NCBI GenBank assembly: GCA_903908555.1
Contig: CAIVSG010000061.1
Span: 1 to 41,065, forward strand
Length of the DNA: 41,065 nt
Reading direction: 5' to 3'
Source: an uncultured Chlorobiaceae bacterium
GTDB lineage: Bacteria; Bacteroidota; Chlorobiia; Chlorobiales; Chlorobiaceae
Shown here: piece by piece, positions 16,858 to 25,026 of the stretch
Numbering within the stretch: position 1 is the stretch's first letter
How the letters are laid out: every line of letters starts with the position of its first letter
Notes under the pieces: generated by a model
Seen by the model: only the letters and a program-made list of their open reading frames with translations
The model's database searches: none
What the model was told of the DNA's origin: nothing
Program-made: the position numbers and the translations under genes

Positions 16858-17505
16858 ATGCTTAGCCTTCTTGTTTTTTTCTTTGTGCTTGTTATAACAC
16901 TCCCTCTTGACGCAGCGGAAAACAGAGACTTTGTTGATATCTCAGAGCTGGACGGCTCTCTTATTCTGGATATCCGCTATGCTACCAGCCGAAATTTTAC
17001 TGGTAAGGTCATGTATCCCGTTGTGCGCTGTCTGTTGAGGCGTGATGCGGCATTGCGGGTTATCAGGGTGGAGCAGAAATTAAGAACACAGGGTTACCGT
17101 TTAATTATTTTTGACGGATATCGTCCTCTTTCGGTGCAGAAGAAGTTCTGGAATATTCTGCCGGACGAGCGCTATGTGGCAGATCCTGGAAAGGGATCGA
17201 GGCATAATCGAGGAGCAGCGGTTGATGTCAGTCTCGGTGATCTTGCCGGTCACGCTCTTGCTATGCCTTCGGACTATGACGATTTTTCAGAGAAAGCCCA
17301 TCGTGATTATTCCGGCGCATCTGGGGAAGCTCAAAGAAACTGTGCACTCCTTGAAGCTGCCATGAGGGAAGAGGGATTTGATCCCTTTCCCACAGAGTGG
17401 TGGCATTTTGATGCTCCGGGATGGGAACGGTATCCTGTTTCAGATTTTTCTCTCGAGGAATTTAAAGGAGAAAACTGTGACGTGACTCAAAAGAGAAAAG
17501 ATTGA
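16858..17505 (+). CDS. D-alanyl-D-alanine dipeptidase, VanX/DdpX family
   Basis: This encodes 215 residues. A signal peptide covers about residues 1-20 (ending LDAAEN), suggesting periplasmic action. The zinc ligands and catalytic residues of the M15D family are all visible: Arg89 in FDGYRP, His116 and Asp123 in SRHNRGAAVDV, Glu180 and His183 in TEWWHFD. It would hydrolyse D-Ala-D-Ala dipeptide, probably for peptidoglycan turnover; there is no vanA or vanH nearby, so a resistance role is not supported. It lies between the YecA-like gene (21-base gap) and the NOL-like SDR (30-base gap). Confidence 0.92.
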   Translation: MLSLLVFFFVLVITLPLDAAENRDFVDISELDGSLILDIRYATSRNFTGKVMYPVVRCLLRRDAALRVIRVEQKLRTQGYRLIIFDGYRPLSVQKKFWNILPDERYVADPGKGSRHNRGAAVDVSLGDLAGHALAMPSDYDDFSEKAHRDYSGASGEAQRNCALLEAAMREEGFDPFPTEWWHFDAPGWERYPVSDFSLEEFKGENCDVTQKRKD

Positions 17506-17535
17506 GGGTGAAGAACGTATGGAACCAATGAGAGT

Positions 17536-18339
17536 ATGACGGATTGTTCTCTGGGAGTTGTGATAACAGGTGGGAGTGCCGGACTTGGATATGCTCTTGC
17601 TTCAGTCTTTCTTGCTGCCGGTGATCGAGTGGTTATTTGCGGTCGCAATCAAGAGCGGCTGGATGGGGCGTTGCGTTCGCTCTGTGAAGAATTTCCAGAG
17701 GGAGTGGCTTATGGTATACGGTGTGATGTCGGTGATCCTCATGCGGTGAAGCTCCTTGCAGGGTTTGCCGCCGATCGGCTCGGGATGGTTGACCGATGGA
17801 TCAATAATGCCGGAACAGCGGGTCAGTTGAAGCGTCCGTTATGGATGCTTCGGCCGGATGATATCCTTGAGACCTGTACGACCAATCTTTCAGGCTCACT
17901 ATTGCTTTGTGCTGAAGCTGTGCGGCTTATGGAGAGTCAGCCACCGTCAACGGAAGCGATCTACCATATCTTTAATATGGGTTTTTCTTCTTCAGGTGCG
18001 TCTTTTTCGCGCTCTGCAGTGCCTCATAAGGCGTCAAAAAGGGGGGTGGCTGAGCTGACACATTTTCTTTCCCGTGAGTTGCGGGCTGCCGGAAAAACCA
18101 GTATAGGAGTACATGAGTTGAGTCCGGGTCTTGTGCTTACCGGGCTGCTTCTGAAGGACGCTTCACCGGAAGCGATGAGGATGTTCAAGGTAATTGCAGA
18201 GCGACCTGAACATGTGGCATGCCGACTCGCGCCGAAAATCCGATCAATTACTGGTTCCAATCGCCATATCAGGTATCAGCCTTTTGTGATGACGCTTTTG
18301 CGGGCGATAAAGGCAATCCCTTGGATTATTGGAAAATAA
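17536..18339 (+). CDS. Short-chain dehydrogenase resembling chlorophyll(ide) b reductase NOL/NYC1
   Basis: This encodes 267 residues. The Rossmann motif is VVITGGSAGLGYALA and the cofactor region VVICGRNQER suggests NADPH. NNAG is at residues 90-93, and Asn117 follows in TTNLSGS. From memory, plant NOL proteins share the run of motifs GYALA, AGDRVVIC-like, KCDV-like, WINNAG, TTN, SPGLVLTG-like and the IRAI/GIKA-like C-terminus. The catalytic YxxxK motif reads HKASK: His164 replaces Tyr (codon CAT where TAT would be expected), while Lys168 and the preceding Ser stretch remain. It may act on a tetrapyrrole C-7 formyl group, as in bacteriochlorophyll e, or be inactive; both are inference. It is the last gene of a compact plus-strand run and ends 13 bases from the convergent parA. 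Confidence 0.8.
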   Translation: MTDCSLGVVITGGSAGLGYALASVFLAAGDRVVICGRNQERLDGALRSLCEEFPEGVAYGIRCDVGDPHAVKLLAGFAADRLGMVDRWINNAGTAGQLKRPLWMLRPDDILETCTTNLSGSLLLCAEAVRLMESQPPSTEAIYHIFNMGFSSSGASFSRSAVPHKASKRGVAELTHFLSRELRAAGKTSIGVHELSPGLVLTGLLLKDASPEAMRMFKVIAERPEHVACRLAPKIRSITGSNRHIRYQPFVMTLLRAIKAIPWIIGK

Positions 18340-18352
18340 GAGACTTTTATCG

Positions 18353-19096
18353 TTATTTATCGAGCTCTGCACTCAGCTCTTTCCAGAGACTGCTGTATGC
18401 CTTTGCTGCTGTGGAGTTTGGCAGAACGGCATTGAGCGGTGCACGATAGATACCCATTTTTTCAACTTCAGAATTGTTGGGAATAGTCTGTGAGAGGAAT
18501 CCCGGGACATTGCGGAATTCATTAATGATATCTCGATGCATTTTCTTTCTTTTTTCGACCATGGTGAAAAATGCACGAATTTTTGAGCTGTCAAGATTGT
18601 TGGTCTCAAAAAATTCCTTCAGCTGAACATAGGTGCGTATTGAAAGCGTTGTAGGAATCATGGGTACAAGGATAATATCAGAGGCGGCAAAAACACTCTC
18701 AGAGAGCAGTGTAAGGTTCGGGGGGCAGTCGAAAAAAACATACCGGTAATCTTCGCTCAGCTCTTCAAGGTTTTTCTTGAGCTTTTTTCTCGGCTTTTTC
18801 TCATCGGAAAGTTCAATATCAAGATTTCGATATGAAAAGTCAGATGGAAGCAGGTCAAGGTGTTCAAAGTCCGTTGCCTTGATATTGTTATGGATTTTTT
18901 TGCTGCCTTTGAGGAATTTGTCGCTGTTGAACTTTTTTGAAGCGATAATTCTGAAATAGAAGGAGCTTGCTCCCTGGGGATCAAGATCGCATATCAGCGT
19001 TGGAGGGGAGTGTTGGGCAGAGAGATAAGAGAGGTTGACTGCTGTAGCGGTCTTTCCCACTCCTCCTTTGATGCTGTAGAGTGCTATTGTTTTCAT
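18353..19096 (-). CDS. ParA/Soj-family ATPase, no parB nearby
   Basis: This encodes 247 residues. The deviant Walker A motif KGGVGKT is at residues 10-16, Walker A' is at [12 protein letters not shown], and Walker B-like is [13 protein letters not shown] Lys-rich insert (about residues 54-110) separates the first two parts. ParA ATPases position DNA or protein cargo on the nucleoid; the cargo here is unknown. There is no parB or parS-like repeat beside it, so it is an orphan. It is convergent with the NOL-like gene. Orphan forms also include MinD/MipZ-like and Wsp/chemotaxis-type positioning ATPases. Confidence 0.9.
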   Translation of the reverse strand: MKTIALYSIKGGVGKTATAVNLSYLSAQHSPPTLICDLDPQGASSFYFRIIASKKFNSDKFLKGSKKIHNNIKATDFEHLDLLPSDFSYRNLDIELSDEKKPRKKLKKNLEELSEDYRYVFFDCPPNLTLLSESVFAASDIILVPMIPTTLSIRTYVQLKEFFETNNLDSSKIRAFFTMVEKRKKMHRDIINEFRNVPGFLSQTIPNNSEVEKMGIYRAPLNAVLPNSTAAKAYSSLWKELSAELDK

Positions 19097-19285
19097 TATC
19101 AGGGAAGTGCTTGTTGGAAGATATGGAAACAGCTGAGATTTCTCTTAGACTAATATAGGAAGATATGATCTAAATGACAGGGTTGCCGCCTTCTTCGGTT
19201 ATGAGAAGGTGCTTTTAAATAGAGAGAGTTTTTCCTAAATTGCGGAACTGTATAATTTACTGAGAGTAATATAAAGGTTTGCTCG

Positions 19286-20362
19286 ATGTATTCTCAACAA
19301 CCTGTTTTCAACAACCTGATGAAGCAGCCAGTCTCTTTTCTTCTCTTATTGTTATTTCTCTTTGTCGGCTGTTCCGGAAAATCCACCGAAAAAAGAGGGA
19401 AAGAGGACGCTGTGAAGAGCAAATTAAAGGTAGGTCTGGTTTTTGACGTTGGAGGAAGAGGCGATAAATCATTTAATGATTCAGCCTATAACGGCCTGGA
19501 GCTTGCAAAGCAAAAGCATGGGGTATCTTTTATTTACCTTGAGCCGCAGGGGGAGGGCGCTGATCGTGAAGCAGCGTTGCGCCAGATGGCAACAGACCCT
19601 GATGTTGGCTTGGTTATCGGTGTCGGTATGCTCTTCAGTGAGGATATTACGGCAATTGCCGCCGAATTTCCCGACAAGAAATTTGCCTGCATTGACTACA
19701 TCAGTAAACCAGGAACACAAGTCCCGGGTAATCTTCAGGGAATTGTATTTGAAGATAAAAAAGGTTCATACCTCGCCGGCGCTCTTGCCGGACTCGTTAC
19801 CAAAACAAAAACAGTCGGGTTTATCGGAGGGATGGAATCGAATATCATCAAAAAGTTTGAGACAGGGTTTATTGAGGGTGTTCACGCAGTCAATCCCGGT
19901 GCCAGAGTGATTTCAGGTTATGTAGGCATGACTGGTGCTGCGTTTGCAAATCCTGCTAAAGGCAAGGAGCTTGCGCTTGGTCAGTATGGCAGGGGAGCGG
20001 ACATTATTTATGAGGCGGCGGGGGCTACCGGACTCGGAGTCATTGAAGCGGCCAGGGTCAGCAAAGCTCTTGTCATTTGCACTGATCGTGATCAGCAGTC
20101 AGAAGCTCCGGGATTTGTCTTGTCAAGTATGACCAAGGCGGTTGACAGGGCAGTTTTGAAAACTGTTGAAAATGTGCTGGATGGAAGCTTTAAGGGTGGA
20201 GGTGCCAGGGTATTTGGTCTTGCTGATCGCTATACGGACTATGTTTACAATAATAAAAATGCATCACTGATTGGTACTGAACACCATCAGCAGGTTGAGG
20301 ATATTCGCCAAAAAATAGTTGAAGGAAAAATTGTTGTCAATGAGACCGCCGTTGGACAATAA
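19286..20362 (+). CDS. BMP/PnrA-family substrate-binding lipoprotein
   Basis: This encodes 358 residues; ATG 19286 has AAAGG at nine bases, and ATG 19319 would give a shorter signal peptide. The lipobox is LFVGC followed by Ser. The Bmp domain starts with VGLVFDVGGRGDKSFNDSA, with FACIDYIS, GSYLAGALAGLVTKT and VGFIGGMESNIIKKFETGF further on. Family members bind purine nucleosides for ABC uptake. No permease or ATPase gene lies nearby, so the transporter partners must be elsewhere, or it may be a lone sensor; the ligand is therefore tentative. Confidence 0.92.
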   Translation: MYSQQPVFNNLMKQPVSFLLLLLFLFVGCSGKSTEKRGKEDAVKSKLKVGLVFDVGGRGDKSFNDSAYNGLELAKQKHGVSFIYLEPQGEGADREAALRQMATDPDVGLVIGVGMLFSEDITAIAAEFPDKKFACIDYISKPGTQVPGNLQGIVFEDKKGSYLAGALAGLVTKTKTVGFIGGMESNIIKKFETGFIEGVHAVNPGARVISGYVGMTGAAFANPAKGKELALGQYGRGADIIYEAAGATGLGVIEAARVSKALVICTDRDQQSEAPGFVLSSMTKAVDRAVLKTVENVLDGSFKGGGARVFGLADRYTDYVYNNKNASLIGTEHHQQVEDIRQKIVEGKIVVNETAVGQ

Positions 20363-20457
20363 AGGTTGCATTATCGATCACACATGGATTGCTTTGAACG
20401 GTTTTGCGATGAGCGGAAAATTACAGTGTTTGTTAATTGACTGAAGGTATACTACTG

Positions 20458-21453
20458 GTGAATAAAAAAATACTCGTAACCGGCGCAACCGGTTTTATTG
20501 GTTCAGCTCTTGTAAAAAAACTGGCGGTTACGTCTAATGAAGTTTCGATTATTGTCCGAAAAAGCTCAGATTTGACCTCTCTTGAGGATGTTCTGGACAA
20601 GGTTAAGCTTGTTTATGGCGACATTACCGACAGGGCCTCTCTTGATTCTGCGCTGCAGGGTATTGATTATGTTTACCACTCTGCCGGCCTTACCTATATG
20701 GGTGATAAAAAAAATGAGCTCCTCTACAGAATCAATGTGGACGGAACTCGCAATGTTTTACAGGCCTCTCTTGCCGCGGGTGTAAAAAGGGTTGTGCATG
20801 TCAGCTCTATCACGGCAGTAGGAATTGCCTTCGATAAAAAACCGCTCAACGAATCCGATGAATGGAATTTTAAGGCTATAGGTCTTGAATATGCAAGGAC
20901 AAAACATATGTCCGAAATCGAAGTTGCTGAAGCTGTAAAAAAGGGACTGGACTGTGTTATCGTCAATCCCGCATTTGTTTTCGGCGCTGGTGATATCAAT
21001 TTCAACGCAGGACGGATTATCAAGGATATCTACAACCGAAAGCTTCCGTTTTATCCTTTAGGAGGTGTCTGTGTTGTCGATGTTGAGAATGTGTCCGACA
21101 CCATCATTACTGCTATGGAGATAGGGAAAACCGGTGAGCGCTACATCATTGGTGGTGAAAATGTTTCCTACAAGCAGCTTGCCGATACGATTTCACGGAT
21201 AACCGGAGCTCCGAAAGTACTCTTTCCCCTTCCGTTCTGGATGGCAAAAATACTACGGGCCATCCTTGACAGGAGCAAGAACAAGAACCGCGTCTCGAAA
21301 CTCTTCAATCTCTCAATGTTCAGGGTTGCCTCAGAGTTTCTCTATTATGATTCAACCAAGGCGACCCGTGAATTGCATATGCGGGTTGAGCCCCATGAAA
21401 AGAGCATTATTAATGCTTTCGAGTGGTATCGTGAACGAAACATGCTTAACTGA
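20458..21453 (+). CDS. NAD-dependent epimerase/dehydratase (extended SDR)
   Basis: This encodes 331 residues from GTG 20458, preceded by GAAGG at 11 bases; an in-frame TTG at 20437 has no ribosome-binding site. The Rossmann motif is ILVTGATGFIGSALV. The catalytic motif YxxxK reads YARTK within IGLEYARTKHMSE. GDITD, YVYHSAGLTY and VHVSSITAVG match extended SDRs of the dihydroflavonol reductase / hopanoid-associated epimerase (HpnA-like) class. The substrate is not certain; no squalene-hopene genes are adjacent. The C-terminus is convergent with the methyltransferase gene, 12 bases away. Confidence 0.85.
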   Translation: MNKKILVTGATGFIGSALVKKLAVTSNEVSIIVRKSSDLTSLEDVLDKVKLVYGDITDRASLDSALQGIDYVYHSAGLTYMGDKKNELLYRINVDGTRNVLQASLAAGVKRVVHVSSITAVGIAFDKKPLNESDEWNFKAIGLEYARTKHMSEIEVAEAVKKGLDCVIVNPAFVFGAGDINFNAGRIIKDIYNRKLPFYPLGGVCVVDVENVSDTIITAMEIGKTGERYIIGGENVSYKQLADTISRITGAPKVLFPLPFWMAKILRAILDRSKNKNRVSKLFNLSMFRVASEFLYYDSTKATRELHMRVEPHEKSIINAFEWYRERNMLN

Positions 21454-21465
21454 CGACGCGGCGGT

Positions 21466-22272
21466 TCAGACGTTTTTTGAGGCAAGGGGTTTCCGGCAGA
21501 AGATCAGCATTCGTGGTGAATCATTTTCCGCAAAAGTGTCGCCTTGATAGTTGCCGGCGATGTTTATGACAGAAAATCCCGCTTCCTGCAACAGTGCATA
21601 TATTTCTTCTTTCGGGTAGAGCCTTACCGATTCACTGAATCTGAGCTTTTCGCCGGTCTGGGGAGTAATGGTGATGGTTTTGGTAATCCTGTCCTCATTA
21701 AATGCCCTCTCTTCAAGGATCGTAAGTTTCGGGGATGTTCGCCGGGTCTCCGACACCAGGGTTCTCTTCAGATGGACGGGATTGATAAGGTCGAGTACGT
21801 ACCATCCACCCTGTTTCAGTGCACTGTAAACCTTACCGAGCACCACACTATCTTCATCTTTTACATCAAAATAGCCGAAACTGGTAAAGAGCTGTACGAC
21901 AAGATCAAAGCGATCAAGGTCGGGGATGCAGCGCATGTCGCAGCAGGTAAGTTCGAGTTGAAGCTTGCAGTGTAATGCTTCTTTGCGGGCCTCTTCAAGC
22001 AGAAAGGGTGAAAGGTCGTTTCCTGTAACCCTGTAACCGAGCCGGGCAAGTTCGTGGGCATGCCTTCCTGCTCCACAGGCTATATCGAGTATTGCGATTG
22101 TTGCTGGATCTTTACGGTCAAGCCCTGATAGGGAGAGAATTGTGCGAATGCAGCGTGCGGCTTCATCCTGATCGCGGTGGCTGTATACTTCAAGATAGAG
22201 AGGGTGGTTAAACCACGATTCAAACCATTGAAGCGACTGGGTGGCTCCTGAACTATCGGGACTCTCTGACAT
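21466..22272 (-). CDS. SAM-dependent class I methyltransferase
   Basis: This encodes 268 residues from ATG 22270-22272; the frame extends upstream to a TTG at 22326 across a hairpin, which is not favoured. SAM-binding motif I is ILDIACGAGRHAHELA, motif II-like is GNDLSPFLLEEAR, and CDMRCIPDLDRFDLVV follows. The early part WFNHPLYLEVYSHRDQ is typical of a methyltransferase group often next to small-molecule metabolic genes; the acceptor is unknown. The neighbouring gene upstream on the same strand encodes a 64-residue protein. Confidence 0.87.
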   Translation of the reverse strand: MSESPDSSGATQSLQWFESWFNHPLYLEVYSHRDQDEAARCIRTILSLSGLDRKDPATIAILDIACGAGRHAHELARLGYRVTGNDLSPFLLEEARKEALHCKLQLELTCCDMRCIPDLDRFDLVVQLFTSFGYFDVKDEDSVVLGKVYSALKQGGWYVLDLINPVHLKRTLVSETRRTSPKLTILEERAFNEDRITKTITITPQTGEKLRFSESVRLYPKEEIYALLQEAGFSVINIAGNYQGDTFAENDSPRMLIFCRKPLASKNV

Positions 22273-22310
22273 GCTCTTTTGAAAAAAAGGGGTGATAGAG
22301 GCGGGGGAAT

Positions 22311-22334
22311 TCAGGGCATTATACAATGCCCTGA
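22311..22334. terminator. Perfect hairpin between two minus-strand genes
   Basis: TCAGGGCATT (22311-22320) pairs perfectly with AATGCCCTGA (22325-22334) around a 4-base loop. No T-run follows on either strand, so it may be an attenuator, a processing site or a factor-dependent terminator for the 64-residue protein gene. Confidence 0.6.
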
Positions 22335-22353
22335 TGAAGCATCCGTGGGGTAC

Positions 22354-22548
22354 TTATTTCGCGTAATCAGAAATTGCTTTTGCAAGAATAACCTGATCAT
22401 TTTCGCCGTTTGGAATGCGTACGTTTTTCTCGATGAATTTCCATGCATTGGTTTTCTCTGATTTAACAGAAAAAATCACTTTTGCACATTTGAAATCACT
22501 GGAACCTGATTTTTTGCCTTTATCTGCAAACGATTGTTTCTTTGCCAT
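22354..22548 (-). CDS. Small basic conserved protein, possibly DUF4295/bL38-like
   Basis: This encodes 64 residues and is rich in Lys and Ser. The start MAKKQSFADKGKK and the middle part KVIFSVKSEKTNAWKF recall, from memory, the DUF4295 family, which was identified as ribosomal protein bL38 in Bacteroidetes. That identification is tentative: the family is usually 50-55 residues and sits beside rpmG/rpmB, which are absent here. No signal peptide or membrane segment is seen. It is followed by a perfect hairpin. If it is not ribosomal, it remains an unknown small protein. Confidence 0.65.
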   Translation of the reverse strand: MAKKQSFADKGKKSGSSDFKCAKVIFSVKSEKTNAWKFIEKNVRIPNGENDQVILAKAISDYAK

Positions 22549-22663
22549 GACTCGTGAAGTAGTTCTTTTGGTTAAGTCGCTGTACTATTGTTTTTACTCA
22601 AAATCAACATGAAAGTAATAAAAATATATCCGATAAGCAAGTGATCTCATCATGGAATTACTT

Positions 22664-23992
22664 CTATAGAGAGGCTGATTCATGAAGCTTTCCCTTATGG
22701 AAGATTCCTCTTGCCCTTCCTTTCAGAGATCGGTGGAGAAAGGGGGTGTTTGATGATTTGGATTTCAGTGACTCCGGGGTGACAATCCATTGGGCATCAG
22801 GATCAATGATCGAGAAATTAGCCAGCTCTCCCTTTTTGAAAAGTATCGGCTTGAGGTTAAGGATTTTTCGTGGATTGACCGAGAGCAGTTCAATGGCCCG
22901 GGAGAGGGTAATCACTTTTTTATCCACCAGTTCGGTTATGGTAAGGGCAAGTGAGGTTTCAAGCCCGATAATGCCGAACGAAACCTGATCCAGAGGGCAC
23001 TCTTTTTCGTGAGAGGCGTGAGGCGCATGGTCTGTCGCTATGGCATCAATGGTACCGTCCCGAAGTGCCTCAAGGAGAGCATTGCGGTTTTCAATGGAGG
23101 TGAGTGGCGGCTTCATGATATAATTGCCCTTCTGGTCGGCATTGAACAGATCTTCATCACTGAGTGTGAAGTGGTGCGGGGTTACCTCGCAGGTAACCTG
23201 AAGTCCATCAAGTTTGGCTTTACGGACAAGGTCAAGTGCTGCTTTTGTGCTGATATGGGCAACATGGTATCGTGGTCTTTTGAGAGGGTCATGCAGCTTG
23301 TGCTCTTCGAGGTAGTGCATTAGCAGCAGATCCCGGCTGAGCGTAATGGCTTCGGAGACATCGGGAATGCCTTTCAGACCGAGTTTGGTGGAAAAGAGCC
23401 CTTCATTCATGACGGCTTTTTCAGTCAGCGAATTTTCTTCGCAGTGCTGAATGATGAGAATATCAAAGTTTGATGCGTACTCAAAGGCTAAGCGCATGAT
23501 CTTGCTGTTCTGAATGGCTGAGCCGTCATCCGACACGGCGGTCACTCCGTAAGAACTGAACTTTCCAAACGGGGCAAGGTGTTCGCCTTTGCTTCCTTCC
23601 GTCATTGCTCCTATAACTTCGAGATCTACAGGAAGTGTGGCGGAGTGATGGCGGATATAGGCTACGCCGAGGGGGCTGTCGATGACTGGTTTGGTATTGG
23701 GCATAAGGGCAACACCGGTGAACCCGCCTGCTGCGGCTGCATTTGAACCGCTTTCAAGAGTTTCCTTGTACTCCTGACCGGGTTCCCTGAAATGGCAGTG
23801 CATATCGAAGAGCCCGGGAGCGAGTATCTGGCCTTTCAGATCAATAATCCGGTCGTCCGGCGAGGCCGCTATAGCCTCATTGCCGTAGACGACCGTTTCG
23901 ATAATCCCTTCATCATCCACTTTTATGGAACCGGTAGTATCGAGATTTTCAAGAGGATTAAGAAGACGGCCACTGTGAAATATAAAGCTCAT
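22664..23992 (-). CDS. pyrC: Dihydroorotase, class I
   Basis: This encodes 442 residues, the usual length for class I bacterial enzymes. Zinc ligands and active-site motifs are present: His65 and His67 in MHCHFREPG, SDDGSAI (Asp155/156), His183 in IQHCEE, His246 in AHISTKAAL, VTPHHFTLSDEDL, and Asp321 in ATDHAPH. It closes carbamoyl-aspartate to dihydroorotate in pyrimidine synthesis, in the cytoplasm. It stands apart from other pyr genes. ATG 23990-23992 is used. Confidence 0.96.
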   Translation of the reverse strand: MSFIFHSGRLLNPLENLDTTGSIKVDDEGIIETVVYGNEAIAASPDDRIIDLKGQILAPGLFDMHCHFREPGQEYKETLESGSNAAAAGGFTGVALMPNTKPVIDSPLGVAYIRHHSATLPVDLEVIGAMTEGSKGEHLAPFGKFSSYGVTAVSDDGSAIQNSKIMRLAFEYASNFDILIIQHCEENSLTEKAVMNEGLFSTKLGLKGIPDVSEAITLSRDLLLMHYLEEHKLHDPLKRPRYHVAHISTKAALDLVRKAKLDGLQVTCEVTPHHFTLSDEDLFNADQKGNYIMKPPLTSIENRNALLEALRDGTIDAIATDHAPHASHEKECPLDQVSFGIIGLETSLALTITELVDKKVITLSRAIELLSVNPRKILNLKPILFKKGELANFSIIDPDAQWIVTPESLKSKSSNTPFLHRSLKGRARGIFHKGKLHESASL

Positions 23993-24376
23993 GGTGCTGA
24001 AATAATTATAACGTTAGATAACCCGTACATAAAGGGTTACAAGCTCCAAGCGGGTATTCCTCTGAAATATAGGGTCACCGCAGCGTAATCCTTAAAGATA
24101 AAACAAATAATGAAGAAGCATCCAGCCCAACTCCCTCTTTTGTCATCCCGACAAAGCAAGGAACCATCTTCCCCCAAAAAATTGCCAACTGCCAACTGCC
24201 AACTCTCTTCCCTAACTCAGCACTCGTCCCTCAGCACTTTTTTAAAAATGCCGCCAGGCGCAATAGTTCAGCGATCAAGAGGGGTTTCCATGTTGTATTT
24301 TCTTATTTTAGTGCAACCACGGTCTAAGTAATTTAGTCATCTATTCAATATTGTTTGAGGGGAATCCAGAGGTGTG
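23993..24376. other. Intergenic region between pyrC and the folate gene, rich in repeats
   Basis: This is 384 bases between divergent genes. No convincing gene was seen. It contains the repeat block 24131-24240. The remainder should hold the promoters of pyrC (minus) and of the plus-strand folate/ppk pair, but no clear -35/-10 pair was recognised. Confidence 0.5.
24131..24240. repeat. Repeat block: TGTCATCCCGAC element plus heptamers
   Basis: 24135-24160 holds a decayed copy of the palindromic element (CTTTTGTC-ATCCC-GACAAAG). 24182-24204 has TTGCCAACTGCC-type heptamers. 24214-24240 has CTCAGCACT / CCTCAGCACT units, the complement of the AGTGCTG family seen at 892-943. Confidence 0.75.
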
Positions 24377-25009
24377 ATGAGTGAGGGCAAGAGTAAACCC
24401 AAGTCGAGTGCCATGGTGCGGGATGCTGGCGTTGCTGATACAAAAGCTGCCCTCAGGCAGAGGATGCTTGCTTTAAGGCGTTCGATTCCGGAAAGTCAGC
24501 GCTTTGAAATGAGCATGGCTATTGCCGGGCATGTTTGCGGGTTGCCTGAAATTCTTGATGCTCGCCTTATTCATCTCTACCTTGCCATGCACTTTTCTGC
24601 CGAAGTGGATACCGCCTCAATTCTTGATCGTTTATCAGCCATGGGTAAAGAGCTGGCGGTTCCTGTTGTCGGGGATGGCACTCTCGTTTCGGCAGCTTTT
24701 CAAAAAGGTGATCCTGTTTTGCCTGCACAATTTGGCCAGCCAGAACCTGTGGTTGTATCGGTTGTCGATGAATCACTGATTGATGTTGTGCTGATACCTC
24801 TTCTTGCGTTTGATTCAAAAGGATATCGTCTAGGATATGGCAAAGGCTTGTATGACTCGTTTTTGCATCGTCTTTCAGTGAGAGGGAGGAAGGTTCGGCG
24901 TATCGGTCTTGGATTCAGCCGGCAGATGGTTGAAAGTGTACCTGTCGACCCATGGGATGAAAGCCTTGACGCAGTTGTTTATGAACACGGAATCATTCGG
25001 TTTACCTGA
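24377..25009 (+). CDS. 5-formyltetrahydrofolate cyclo-ligase
   Basis: This encodes 210 residues from ATG 24377, preceded by AGAGG (24368-24372); a GTG directly before it is in frame. The family pattern is visible: KAALRQRMLALRRSIP at the start, IHLYLAMHFSAEVDT, ELAVPVV, IPLLAFDSKGYRLGYGKG with the glycine-rich ATP/folate loop YGKGLYDSFL, and a C-terminal DAVVYEHG. It converts 5-formyl-THF with ATP to 5,10-methenyl-THF. It precedes ppk by 17 bases and is probably co-transcribed. Confidence 0.92.
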   Translation: MSEGKSKPKSSAMVRDAGVADTKAALRQRMLALRRSIPESQRFEMSMAIAGHVCGLPEILDARLIHLYLAMHFSAEVDTASILDRLSAMGKELAVPVVGDGTLVSAAFQKGDPVLPAQFGQPEPVVVSVVDESLIDVVLIPLLAFDSKGYRLGYGKGLYDSFLHRLSVRGRKVRRIGLGFSRQMVESVPVDPWDESLDAVVYEHGIIRFT

Positions 25010-25026
25010 ATATTTGTACTTGCTAA

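Noticed and set aside
16858-17505. Vancomycin-resistance interpretation of the VanX-like gene
   Set aside because: No vanH, vanA or vanRS genes nearby; the protein has a signal peptide and fits general D-Ala-D-Ala turnover.
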